A stretch of 19,498 nt of DNA from Holophagaceae bacterium (GCA_025353305.1 JANXQX010000035.1:1-19498); one strand, 5' to 3'; positions 1 to 6,958 are shown, counted from the first letter of the stretch. Notes: generated from the letters alone by a model not told the origin. Numbers and translations: made by a program.

Positions 1-1
1 C

Positions 2-103
2 TTGAACAACAAAATCCGCGTCCTCCAGCGCCGGGCATACGGCCTCCGTGACGAGGAGTATCTGCAGCTAAAGATCCTCACCTGCATGCTGCCCGTGCTC
101 TAA
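2..103 (+). CDS. ISL3-family transposase, C-terminal fragment
   Basis: An open frame enters from the left edge and stops at 101-103, giving 33 residues that start NNKIRVLQRRAYGLRDEEY after one Leu and end in a hydrophobic tail. The NNKI...RRAYG-R/D pattern is the typical end of ISL3 (DDE) transposases, which cut and paste DNA with a DDE catalytic triad. The triad itself would lie upstream, outside the window. The CDS is cut by the window edge, so whether the gene is intact is unknown. Confidence 0.7.
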   Translation: MNNKIRVLQRRAYGLRDEEYLQLKILTCMLPVL

Positions 104-142
104 AATGACCTAAAATCACCCACACGACTTCCTGAAGAGCCC
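2..142 (+). mobile_element. Right end of an ISL3-family insertion sequence
   Basis: The window opens inside the last codons of a transposase, followed after 24 bases by a sequence ending acttcctgaagagccc (127-142). Its reverse complement begins GGGCTCTTC, which resembles ISL3-family terminal inverted repeats (typically starting GGCTCTT or GGGTCTT). The element's left end lies outside the window. ISL3 elements usually duplicate 8 bp of target, so the bases just after 142 (gaagttat) would be the right copy; this cannot be confirmed without the left flank. Family assignment rests on the transposase tail plus this end. Confidence 0.7.
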
Positions 143-328
143 GAAGTTATTCCATGAAGGTAAAAAGGTAGCCGCTTCAAACCGAGCGCATTTCGGCCTG
201 GCCTCTCGCCCAACCCGGACGCGGCAGGGTGGATTTTCAGTCATGCTGTAAACATCCGGCACTCAACTGTGACGGTTGAATTCTTTCGTCAGGCATATCG
301 CTCGTCGGCAAAATTCCTGGAGGTCCAC

Positions 329-517
329 ATGAAATTGGGATCGTCCCTCGCAACAGTGTTTCTTGGGATAGTCTCCCTGGCGCACCTGGTTCGGGTTGTT
401 TTCCGCCTGAATGTGCAAATAAGCAGTTTTAATGTTCCTCAATCGATGAGTCTTGCGGCTTTTCTCTTTTGCGGAGCGCTTTCAATCCTTCTCTACAAGG
501 AATGCCGTGGGCAATGA
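329..517 (+). CDS. Small two-helix membrane protein
   Basis: This encodes 62 residues. The ATG at 329 is preferred over an upstream in-frame GTG at 269 because GGAGGT at 319-324 sits 4 bases before it and because residue 1 then directly precedes the first membrane helix. Two hydrophobic segments are visible, about residues 5-25 and 38-55, separated by a short loop. The protein ends in a charged tail (YKECRGQ). It resembles small uncharacterised inner-membrane proteins with two helices and a ...LHL.R..F... first helix; function unknown. It lies 186 bp from the IS end and is followed by another envelope gene. No partner gene suggests a role. Confidence 0.6.
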   Translation: MKLGSSLATVFLGIVSLAHLVRVVFRLNVQISSFNVPQSMSLAAFLFCGALSILLYKECRGQ

Positions 518-635
518 TCATCCGGGGGGTCCAACCTATCGCCCAGCCTGCCGGGCTTCCGTCATGCTTCGGAGCTTTGGCTCCCGTTTGGCAATGTCGG
601 CTTCGTTCGTCAGGCAACCACGGAGGGGGGACAGA

Positions 636-1039
636 ATGGTATTTCGTTTAATCAGCAGGCTGGCTGCGGTTTGCCTTGCGCTCACGATAGGGTGTTCTGA
701 CCCATGCCATGTTCCCACTCCCAACATCGTGTTCAGCCTAAGAGCCAAACCGTGGTGGAGGGCGAAGGCGTCACCTTCAGCGTGGCGCTTGCCGGCAAAT
801 CCGAAAGGCCGGCATTCCAATGGCAGAAGAATGGAATCAATTATGCCCTTATCCTGGATTACAAAAGCGATCTGGTGATCAATCCCGTGACTCCGTCTGA
901 TGCGGGTTCCTATACCGTTATCGTGACCTATTCCAGAAGCGGCGATTGCAGCGCACAGAGAAGTTCAACCAGCTCACCAGCCATTCTTACAGTCAATTCC
1001 AAACCGATCGCACCGGGTCCACCCAAAGACTCCATTTAG
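636..1039 (+). pseudogene. Ig-domain lipoprotein, split by a one-base frameshift
   Basis: The ATG at 636 follows a strong purine-rich Shine-Dalgarno (GGAGG at 622-626). It opens a lipoprotein signal peptide, MVFRLISRLAAVCLALTIGC, with lipobox LTIGC. This frame soon loses meaning, while the frame one base earlier continues with an immunoglobulin-like domain: QPKSQTVVEGEGVTFSV, the core Trp in FQWQKNG, and the DAGSYTV motif of the F strand, ending at 1039. Adding one base near 731-734 would join ...PTPNIV to QPKSQTV, the normal entry to such a domain. The intact product would be about 134 residues, anchored in a membrane and facing the periplasm or outside. It may be true decay or a sequencing or assembly error; no slippery heptamer is visible for programmed shifting. 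Confidence 0.7.
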
Positions 1040-1237
1040 TCGTTATGTGCTGCACGCCCAGCGCAGAGCCTAGCCTAAGCTCTGGTTCAATCCTGACCTG
1101 GCCTTGCCCGACCATCGTCATGCTACAAACATTTGGCTCTCGACGGCGCCGGTCGCCTTTTTTCGATGGGCTCAACCAAATCCAGCGCAGAGCCGTCTAC
1201 ACCAACAACTGCTTCAATTCACCCGAGGGGGTTTAAA

Positions 1238-1630
1238 ATGACCGTTCACTCCTGGATTCCCCTTGTCTTGCTGTTGGCTATCGCCTGCACTCCGCCGACA
1301 ACCACAGTCACTCGTTTGAACAACAACACTTACGAATCAAAACCAAAGAACTGCGATATCCAGATTTTCACGCAGCCCCCTTCAAGTAGAAAATATGAAG
1401 AAATTGCCATCCTGAGCACCATTGCCACTGGCCAGGCCAAGGCTCCATTGGTCTCGATCTTTTCACATGAAAACGATAAAGACCTTAACGCCATGCTCCC
1501 AAACATCAAAGCAACTGCTTGCGAACTTGGCGCCGATGCGATTTTGATCAAGACTGTTGAAGCTGGGTTACCGTCAAACCAGGAGTCATATGGAAAGGCT
1601 TATACCGTAGCGATCAAATTTATTGATTAA
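1238..1630 (+). CDS. Putative lipoprotein, unknown function
   Basis: This encodes 130 residues. The ATG at 1238 is chosen because GAGGGGG (1225-1231) lies 6 bases upstream and because the protein then starts with a lipoprotein signal peptide (MTVHSWIPLVLLLAIAC, lipobox AIAC). An in-frame extension to 1133 would bury it. The mature part has a CDIQIF strand, a YEEIAIL segment and a late ACELGADAILIK motif. That alternation (strand, then a helix with a Cys, then G-A-[DN]-A-hydrophobic) is reminiscent of RcsF/YbjQ-like small envelope proteins. I would not name a family. The gene is visibly more AT-rich than those to its right, consistent with recent acquisition near the IS end. Confidence 0.7.
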   Translation: MTVHSWIPLVLLLAIACTPPTTTVTRLNNNTYESKPKNCDIQIFTQPPSSRKYEEIAILSTIATGQAKAPLVSIFSHENDKDLNAMLPNIKATACELGADAILIKTVEAGLPSNQESYGKAYTVAIKFID

Positions 1631-1653
1631 TTAATGTGGTTGAAAACAACAAA

Positions 1654-1666
1654 TCCTGAAGAGCCC
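1654..1666 (+). repeat. Solitary copy of the ISL3-element terminus
   Basis: The 13 bases tcctgaagagccc match exactly the last 13 bases of the IS right end at 130-142, in the same orientation. A match to that particular site by chance in a window this size is unlikely (roughly one in a thousand). No transposase remains next to it. It could be a leftover right end of a related element or a target-site preference; see the findings. Confidence 0.35.
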
Positions 1667-1788
1667 AACCCCTTGTTCAAACCTGGCCCCACCGTGCGAG
1701 ACTGCCGACCTGTTTTGAGCATCCGGCCCTCGGTTCGGCCGAGTTGCTTCTTTTGTCAGCCTGCCTCCCCTCACCGAGAGGACCTCGA

Positions 1789-2286
1789 ATGACGGAAGTG
1801 CCCGGATCCCTTGCGTCAACCCACGAATCTCCCCAGATCAAGGGCGCCTTCGCCGGTGTCGGTGCGGCTCTGGGCCTTGCCTTTTGGTTTTTTCTCTTTC
1901 CGCTTCCCCTGGGCACGGCCTCTGACCTCATCAGCCCGTCCCACCCGCAACTAGGGGCCTTCCTGGGTTTCCTGGGCATGCTCCTGGTGGCGCCCGGCGC
2001 CCTGTTCGTGGCATGGTCCGCCTGGGGGACCGAATGGAGGAGGGCCCTTCCGCTTGCCAGGGTGAGTCCCGCGATCCTGGTCTGGACGATCATGTGCGTC
2101 ATGGCCATTTTCCCCATCGAGTTCGCCTGGTTTGCTGTGATAGAGCGGATCTTCGGGCTGGCCATCCTATCTGGCCCCAGGGCCCCACTCGGAGCAATTT
2201 GGGTTTTGGGGGTGCTGCTCGCGGCGCCTCTGGCGATCGCCCTCCTGTGGACACCGCAAATCCGGAGACGGTTCATCTCAGCTTGA
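1789..2286 (+). CDS. Four-helix integral membrane protein, unknown
   Basis: This encodes 165 residues. The ATG at 1789 has AGAGGA at 1777-1782, 6 bases upstream. The frame is open back to a TTG at 1744, but that extension has no Shine-Dalgarno. Four hydrophobic stretches are seen, roughly residues 19-41, 54-76, 92-118 and 132-153, and the protein ends in a basic tail (PQIRRRFISA). I do not recognise the family. The next gene is convergent, so this is a single-gene unit. Confidence 0.6.
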   Translation: MTEVPGSLASTHESPQIKGAFAGVGAALGLAFWFFLFPLPLGTASDLISPSHPQLGAFLGFLGMLLVAPGALFVAWSAWGTEWRRALPLARVSPAILVWTIMCVMAIFPIEFAWFAVIERIFGLAILSGPRAPLGAIWVLGVLLAAPLAIALLWTPQIRRRFISA

Positions 2287-2287
2287 T

Positions 2288-2302
2288 CGGGCATTCCGCC
2301 CG
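2288..2302. repeat. Short hairpin between convergent genes
   Basis: CGGGC attcc GCCCG forms a 5-bp stem with a 5-base loop directly after the stop of the membrane-protein gene and before the convergent gene ending at 2351. There is no T-run on either side, so it is at best a weak terminator. Confidence 0.25.
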
Positions 2303-2350
2303 GACGCGACCGAGCGGCAGACGTCCGGCTCTCCGCCGCACCGACCGATT

Positions 2351-3304
2351 TTATTCCTGGGCACCCTTTTTCTTCTTCACCTTGGCTGGTTTCACGGGTG
2401 GAGTCGCCACCTTGCCCAGGATTTGATCGATGCGCTTCTCGATGGCGGCGTTCTTGGGGTCCAGGAAGGCCGCCCGATGCAGGGCAACCAGGGCGTCTTC
2501 CTTGTTCACGGGAATCGGGGCGACTCCGCCCAACAGCCCTGCGGCGTATCTGGTCTTGTCACCTTTGTATTTCGTGATGATGCTTTCGGCTTCTTCTTTC
2601 AGATACTTATCCCATTGTTCGACGGAGGCCTCGAATTTTTGGATCCTGGCTTCGAAATCCTTGATTGGACCCGCAAGCGGAACCGTCGCCTTGGTGGAAA
2701 ACTCAATATTCTGTCTATAGGTCGCTTCGTTGGCCTTGAGGAAAGCCAGCCGTTGGGAAACTTCGTGTTGCCGCATGAGCTCCGCGTTGGCTTCCTCGAT
2801 GGTCACTTTGGATTTTGGACTGGCCGCCGACGCTACGCGGTCCGCTTCCACCTTCGCTTCCAGCTCCTTGATCTCATCAAGGAGCTTGCTGGAAGCTTCT
2901 CCTGCCTTCAGCCAGGTGGTCTTGAAATCGTTGAAGGGGACCATGGCCTCCGTCTGCAGCTCCTTGGCCACATCCCGGCCCTTTTCGGAGGCTTCCTTCG
3001 CCCCCTCAAAGCGACCCGCGGCTATCGCCGTGTTGTAGATGAGCCGGTAGATGTCTAGCTGCGCGTTCCATTCCCGGATGCTGGCAAAGGCCGTCTGCAG
3101 GTTCGTTTTATCAAAGGGGAGTTTGGCGGCCGGCAGGAGGGCCTTGGCCTTCTCGAGGGCCTCGACAGGATTTTCGAGCTTGAGCGCCTCGATGGCCTTG
3201 GTTTCGGTTGCCACCTTTTGAGCCAGGGTCTGGGTGGTGGGAGGGGCAGGGGTCTGGGCCGCAAGGGCGGGGACCAGCAGGGACAGTGCGAGGATTCGGC
3301 GCAT
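2351..3304 (-). CDS. Secreted coiled-coil/helical-repeat protein
   Basis: This encodes 317 residues. The start at 3304 gives a clean Sec signal peptide (MRRILALSLLVPALAAQ, cleavage after ALA) and has a GGAG 6-8 bases upstream. An ATG 18 bases further out would only add residues before the signal. The mature protein is almost entirely charged helix: Glu/Lys/Ala-rich from about residue 35 to 270, with coiled-coil-like spacing. A TPR-like piece near the end (VALHRAAFLDPKNAAIEKRI) precedes a Pro/Lys-rich tail (KVKKKKGAQE). It probably acts in the periplasm as a scaffold or adaptor; the function is not known. It is the only minus-strand gene in the left 17.9 kb. Confidence 0.75.
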   Translation of the reverse strand: MRRILALSLLVPALAAQTPAPPTTQTLAQKVATETKAIEALKLENPVEALEKAKALLPAAKLPFDKTNLQTAFASIREWNAQLDIYRLIYNTAIAAGRFEGAKEASEKGRDVAKELQTEAMVPFNDFKTTWLKAGEASSKLLDEIKELEAKVEADRVASAASPKSKVTIEEANAELMRQHEVSQRLAFLKANEATYRQNIEFSTKATVPLAGPIKDFEARIQKFEASVEQWDKYLKEEAESIITKYKGDKTRYAAGLLGGVAPIPVNKEDALVALHRAAFLDPKNAAIEKRIDQILGKVATPPVKPAKVKKKKGAQE

Positions 3305-3341
3305 AAAAACTCCAAGGTCCATTAAGTGTATGCCAAGTCAG

Positions 3342-3371
3342 CCCCTGTGCCTCCCCATGGAGGTCCAGGGG
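3342..3371. repeat. Inverted repeat in the leader of the minus-strand gene
   Basis: CCCCTG-tg-CCTCC-ccat-GGAGG-tc-CAGGGG makes 6 + 5 base pairs around a symmetric 2x2 internal loop with a 4-base apical loop. It lies 38-67 bases upstream of the start codon at 3304, so it would fold in the 5' leader of that mRNA or serve as a DNA operator. There is no T-tract, which argues against a terminator. Confidence 0.45.
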
Positions 3372-3617
3372 ATTGAAGACAGGAATTGCGTCATCGCAGA
3401 AGGGCCCGCCTCGCTTTCTGAGAAATATTCGAAAGAGCCGGTCCATGATTCAGGCGAGGGCGATGTTGTCGGACGCAGGTTGCTGCTTGCCGCATCGCAG
3501 GTCCCATTTCAAACCGCGCGGGCATTCCGCCACAGGAGGATGCGGCACCTTGCCTCATGGGGTTGCTGGGCCCTGATCAATCAATTCAAAAGGGTTTGAT
3601 ACACAAGGATTCCCAGG

Positions 3618-3634
3618 CTGGCACGCATCTTGAC
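3618..3634 (+). promoter_or_regulatory. Candidate sigma-54 (-24/-12) promoter
   Basis: The sequence cTGGCACGcatcTTGaC matches the sigma-54 consensus TGGCACG-N4-TTGC at every fixed position except the -12 C, which is A here. The GG at 3620-3621 and the G at 3632 have the right spacing. The expected start site is near 3645, about 175 bases before the TPR gene. The -12 GC is normally the best-kept pair, so this is a candidate only. A sigma-54 activator is encoded at the right end of the window, but no link between them is shown. Confidence 0.4.
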
Positions 3635-3818
3635 TACTGGTGTTGAATAATGATGCTCAGCCAACGCTCTGCCTTGTTGACCATTCCAACCGCACACCGG
3701 CACTTCCCACCGTCGATTGTTGCGCGTCATCGAGCTAGACGAACAGCGAATCTCGCATCTGCAACCCCTGATAGCGCTTCGTCAGTGAATGCGCCTTGCC
3801 CACGAAATTGGAGGCCCC

Positions 3819-4808
3819 ATGTGTCTATTGTCTAAACCGAGAACCAAGTTTCTCTTTTGCCTTTTGCTCGGGCTCTCCAGCGGGCTGCGGGCAGAGACTG
3901 AGATAGAAAAGGCAACAAGGCTGATCAAAGCAAGGGAGTACCAGAGCGCCCAGGCATTGCTGGAGGGGACCGTTCAAGCCGACCCTCGCAATGCCGAGGC
4001 CATGGCGCTTTTGGGCGAACTGCAACTCCCCGCCCGCAATCCCAAAAAGGCCCTGGAGTATGCAGACCGGGCCATCCAGCTCAATCCCACCAAGGCCCGC
4101 TATCACCTCCTCCGGGGCAACGCCCTGGGGATGCGGGCGCAACAGGTGAATTATTTGCGGGCCATGACCATGGTCGGCGATATTCGCGGCGCCTATGAAA
4201 AGGCCGTGCAGCTGGAACCCGGCAACCGCGCTGCGCGCTCTGCGCTTTTCAGTTTCTTTTTCAATGTGCCAGTCATCGCCGGTGGCGGGTCGGACAAGGC
4301 CAAGGCCTTCGCTGAACAAACCCAGGCCCAGGATGCGGCACTGGGCCATTACTTCAAGGGCCTGATCTTTCAGAAACAGAAAAATCCCGGCGCAGCCCAA
4401 GCCGAGTGCCGTCTGGCCCAAGCCGCCGACCCGCGATACGCACCCGTTTACAACATGCTGGGGTATGCGGAGCTGGAAATGAAGCAACTGGACCCGGCCC
4501 TGGAGCATTTCCTCAAGCAGGTGGAACTGGAGCCGGACAACGCCAACAGTTACGATAGCCTTGGCGATGGATGGATGGCCAAGGGCCGCCTGGATCAGGC
4601 CATCAATGCCTATCGCAAGGCGCTCTCCCTGGACCCGATGTTCTTTGCTTCCATGCGCAGCCTCGGCAAAGCTCTGGAGCAATCAGGCCGGAGGGACGAA
4701 GCCATCCAGCACTACCGTCATTGCGCCCAGTTGGGGGTCCAGCATGGGGTAGCCCCTGCTGTTACCGAAAGCAAGGCTCGGCTAAAGGCGCTCGGGGTCA
4801 CGGAATGA
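3819..4808 (+). CDS. Secreted tetratricopeptide-repeat protein
   Basis: This encodes 329 residues. The ATG at 3819 has GGAGG at 3810-3814 and gives a signal peptide ending LSSGLRA; an ATG at 3789 has no ribosome site. Several TPR units are visible: residues about 27-60 (EYQSAQALLEGTVQADPRN), 61-95 (NPKKALEYADRAIQLNPTK), about 115-140 (GAYEKAVQLEPGN), about 180-215, then two textbook copies near residues 220-285 (LDPALEHFLKQVELEPDN, LDQAINAYRKALSLDP) and a degenerate last one. A Gly-rich insertion (VPVIAGGGSDKAKAF) interrupts the array. TPR arrays bind protein partners, so a periplasmic scaffold is likely. The sigma-54-like site upstream is its best promoter candidate. Confidence 0.85.
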   Translation: MCLLSKPRTKFLFCLLLGLSSGLRAETEIEKATRLIKAREYQSAQALLEGTVQADPRNAEAMALLGELQLPARNPKKALEYADRAIQLNPTKARYHLLRGNALGMRAQQVNYLRAMTMVGDIRGAYEKAVQLEPGNRAARSALFSFFFNVPVIAGGGSDKAKAFAEQTQAQDAALGHYFKGLIFQKQKNPGAAQAECRLAQAADPRYAPVYNMLGYAELEMKQLDPALEHFLKQVELEPDNANSYDSLGDGWMAKGRLDQAINAYRKALSLDPMFFASMRSLGKALEQSGRRDEAIQHYRHCAQLGVQHGVAPAVTESKARLKALGVTE

Positions 4809-5018
4809 CGCGAATGGGCTGACCAACAGGGTCAACCATCCATTCAATCCGGGTCCAACTTCGACCGGCTCAGCACGGCATCGATTTCTACGGCGTGTGG
4901 CTGCGCGGGAAGGTTCCCAATGCCAGGGTTCAAATAAGTGTTACAACATCTTCTTGACTTCACCGATGTCTGGCGTACCTTGATGCCTCAGTGGGCCCAA
5001 TTCCCCTAGGAGGTAAAC

Positions 5019-5291
5019 GTGCCGAAATATGTGATCGAGCGGAATATTCCTGGCGCTGGGAACCTGAGCGCTGAAAACCTCAAGGCCATTTCCCAAAAAT
5101 CATGCGGAGTTCTCCGCTCCATGGGCTCAGAGATCCAATGGGTCCACAGCTACGTGACGGACGACAAAATCTACTGCGTATACATCGCCCCGAACGAGGC
5201 CATGGTGCGGGAGCATGCAAAGCAGGGCGGATTCCCCGCAGACTCGGTGGCAGCCGTCCGCCAGATGATCGATCCCATCACTGCGGAATAG
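5019..5291 (+). CDS. DUF4242 family protein
   Basis: This encodes 90 residues from a GTG start at 5019, fixed by a near-perfect Shine-Dalgarno (TAGGAGGT, 5007-5014). The protein has the hallmarks of the DUF4242 (SCO4226-like) family: the N-terminus PKYVIERNIPGAG, the centre WVHSYVTDDKIYCVYIAPNE, and the end HAKQGGFPADSV...MIDP. These are small ferredoxin-like alpha/beta proteins, some of which bind nickel; the biological role is unclear. The length matches the family. The frame stays open past its TAG into the next gene, which shares the same reading frame. Confidence 0.85.
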   Translation: MPKYVIERNIPGAGNLSAENLKAISQKSCGVLRSMGSEIQWVHSYVTDDKIYCVYIAPNEAMVREHAKQGGFPADSVAAVRQMIDPITAE

Positions 5292-5369
5292 GCAGATCGG
5301 ACAAGTGGAATTGGCGGGGAATCGGCTGGGGCAGAGGTCTTTCTCGATACGTGCAAGAGCTGCGGGCAG

Positions 5370-5804
5370 ATGTGGGTGAAATACCTGATCGAGGAACCCC
5401 AGTACAGCAAATCAGGACGATGGTGGCGGGCCCCGGTGATTCTTGAGCAATACCTCGCCAGGACGGCCCCACACGCAAGAGGGTTCATCGTGTCCCCAGC
5501 CCTTTCTGTACCCTGCCTATTTTGTTCAAAGCATTTCGACGTGCTCTCATTTTTGTTGGAAGCCCGAAGCTACTCAATCTCCACCGACTCCGGAAACGGC
5601 ACTTGCCCCTCATGCAATAAAGAGGTGGAGTTCCGGGTCCGGGCCAATGCCATCCTTTTGGGATACACCTATTGGGCCGGGTCGTTGCATTTCGAGAGTG
5701 TGGAAACCTATCCGATCAAGGGCCTCCGCACCATTCTTCGCGACGGCACGGTTATCTTTGAACTGAATGGCCGCCCGCTTCCGGGCCCAGGCTTGAAGCA
5801 ATGA
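5370..5804 (+). CDS. Zinc-knuckle protein, start unresolved
   Basis: From the only in-frame ATG (5370) this gives 144 residues with two C-x2-C pairs (C49/C52 and C79/C82), a probable zinc ribbon, followed by a strand-rich region (FRVRANAILLGYTYWAGSLHF). However, the frame is open upstream to the stop of the DUF4242 gene, and that stretch encodes VFLDTCKSCGQ (a third C-x2-C at 5352-5363) leading straight into MWVKYLIEEP...SGRWWR. The true protein therefore probably begins before 5370, yet no ATG, GTG or TTG exists in frame between 5292 and 5370. It may have lost its start through a small indel, or be a partial gene. I do not recognise the family; metal binding is inferred from the cysteines. 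Confidence 0.5.
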   Translation: MWVKYLIEEPQYSKSGRWWRAPVILEQYLARTAPHARGFIVSPALSVPCLFCSKHFDVLSFLLEARSYSISTDSGNGTCPSCNKEVEFRVRANAILLGYTYWAGSLHFESVETYPIKGLRTILRDGTVIFELNGRPLPGPGLKQ

Positions 5805-5978
5805 ACATCGCTGTTCCGCACCCCAGTCGCGGTCTGGCATCTTTCGGTGGGTTCCGGTCCGCCGCGTGGTGGAAGGATGACCCGATCCGATCGCTCGCCT
5901 GCCAGAATCATCTCAGCAGCCCATTTGGCGTCACGATTCCCACCATGCTCAAATTCAATTTCCTCCTGCTTCAGCCCC

Positions 5979-6421
5979 ATGTCCAACTCACCTGAGCCTG
6001 CGCCTTGCGGCCTGCATCTCACTGGCAGGCTCAACCATGAACCGCCTCCAGTCATCGAACGGCTCGGGTGGCGGTTTCACCATATCGGCATCCCGACCAC
6101 AGAAGTCAAAGTTGGCGAAACCCACCTTGAACCGTTTGGGCTGTTCGTTTCCGGCTTCAATTCTAGCCCATATGGAATCGAGTGGATGCGCTTCGAGGAA
6201 GACAGTCCCATCCATGAACTCATCCGCACGGTCCCGCACATCGCCTTTGAAGTCGATGACTGGACGCGGCCCTCGATGGCCAGCAGGTCATCTATCCGCC
6301 AGGCTCGCCGTCCGAGGGAGTCCGTTCCGCCATGATCATCCACAACGGCGCACCGGTGGAACTCATCTGGTTCCGGAAGGCGGAGCATTCCGCGCAAGCG
6401 CCTAGAAGCGACCACGGTTAG
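5979..6421 (+). pseudogene. VOC/glyoxalase-fold protein, frameshifted
   Basis: One frame gives RFHHIGIPTTEVK, YGIEWMRFEEDSP and VPHIAFEVDD, the first beta-alpha-beta module of a vicinal-oxygen-chelate protein. It then turns to nonsense after 6258 and stops at 6335. The frame one base back continues perfectly with LDAALDGQQVIYPPGSPSEG, VRSAMIIHNGAPVELIWF and stops at 6419-6421. Restoring one C near 6261 would read EVDD-LDAALDG. The N-terminus is also uncertain: the in-frame ATG is 5979, but the better-placed ATG at 6037 is out of frame and would need a second one-base change near 6052. Family members bind metal and act on small organic substrates; the substrate is not predictable. Pseudogene or sequence error. 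Confidence 0.7.
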
Positions 6422-6484
6422 GCAGTCCATCGTTGACAGTCCATCCGCATTTCGCGAGAGTGTCAGTTCCAGAACGGTGCATTG

Positions 6485-6931
6485 ATGACAGAACACGCCG
6501 GCCCGCCGCTTGATGTCCTCCGCAGCATCTTCAGCGCTGCTCCCTTCATCGCCAGCCTCGGAATCGAACTCGAGGCCGTCAGCGCCGGCGAGTGCGCCAC
6601 GAAAGTCCGTGTCGCCCCCCACCATCTTCAGCAGAACGGTTTCGTCCACGCCGGAGTCATCGCCACCATGGCCGACCACACGGCCGGCGGAGCCGCAGCC
6701 TCGCTCCTGGCCGCGGGTCAATACCCGCTCACGGCTGAGTTCAAGATCAATCTCCTGCGGTCGGCGAGAGGCACTGGCCTGACGTGCCGAGCCCGGATCC
6801 TGAAGGCCGGCAGGACACTCTCCATTGCGGAATCCGAGGTGTTCTCGCTCCAGGAAGGAGCAGAGGTCCTGGTGGCGAAAGCCCTGGTCACGCTCGCCAT
6901 CATCTCGCCAACGACCCGCGGCGAACCATGA
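6485..6931 (+). CDS. PaaI-type hotdog thioesterase
   Basis: This encodes 148 residues, the usual size for the PaaI family of acyl-CoA thioesterases, which hydrolyse aryl- or acyl-CoA in the cytoplasm. The signature is NGFVHAGVIATMADHTAGGAA (residues 51-71), with His55 and Asp64 in the positions of the family's HGG...D active-site motif. The end of the fold is TCRARILKAGRTLSIAESEVF. The ATG at 6485 follows a TTG at 6482 and neither has a strong ribosome site, so the start is approximate. It stands 63 bases after the broken VOC gene, with its own downstream spacer. Confidence 0.85.
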   Translation: MTEHAGPPLDVLRSIFSAAPFIASLGIELEAVSAGECATKVRVAPHHLQQNGFVHAGVIATMADHTAGGAAASLLAAGQYPLTAEFKINLLRSARGTGLTCRARILKAGRTLSIAESEVFSLQEGAEVLVAKALVTLAIISPTTRGEP

Positions 6932-6958
6932 GTCGCCTAGCCTTCCTGCCACCCCGGT

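Larger units (their letters stand above)
3305..3818. other. 514-bp divergent intergenic region
   Basis: This separates the minus-strand periplasmic protein gene from the TPR gene on the plus strand. I see no convincing coding frame: the open frames here lack ribosome sites and family resemblance. It contains a strong hairpin close to the minus-strand gene (3342-3371) and a sigma-54-type promoter candidate facing right (3619-3634). Both divergent promoters must lie here. Confidence 0.6.

Noticed and set aside
207..278. Integron attC-like pair GCCCAAC...GTTGAAT, and other RYYYAAC heptamers at 529, 4853, 7008 and 9596.
   Set aside because: Matching GTTRRRY partners with correct complementarity are missing in the other spacers, no integrase is visible and cassette boundaries do not line up. 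Short degenerate motifs occur by chance.
1058..1194. Direct repeat ccagcgcagagcc at 1058-1070 and 1182-1194 in the spacer before the second lipoprotein.
   Set aside because: Same statistical argument; no structure or gene boundary coincides with it.
2288..3531. 13-base direct repeat cgggcattccgcc at 2288-2300 and 3519-3531 flanking the minus-strand gene.
   Set aside because: A few 13-base pairs are expected by chance in 19.5 kb, and the repeats have no shared flanks or recombinase nearby.
3373..3576. 67-codon plus-strand frame in the 3305-3818 intergenic region.
   Set aside because: Composition is irregular, no ribosome site, and it crosses the probable leader of the divergent gene.
3825..4682. 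Minus-strand frame of 285 codons opposite the TPR gene.
   Set aside because: It is a shadow of the GC-rich TPR gene; no ribosome site or family motif.
5801..5995. 64-codon frame overlapping the stop of the zinc-knuckle gene (ATGA).
   Set aside because: No ribosome site, no coherent hydrophobic pattern or motif. The 5805-5978 stretch is treated as non-coding.
6077..6952. Long minus-strand frame opposite the VOC and thioesterase genes.
   Set aside because: It has no recognisable motif and is explained by codon bias of the plus-strand genes.
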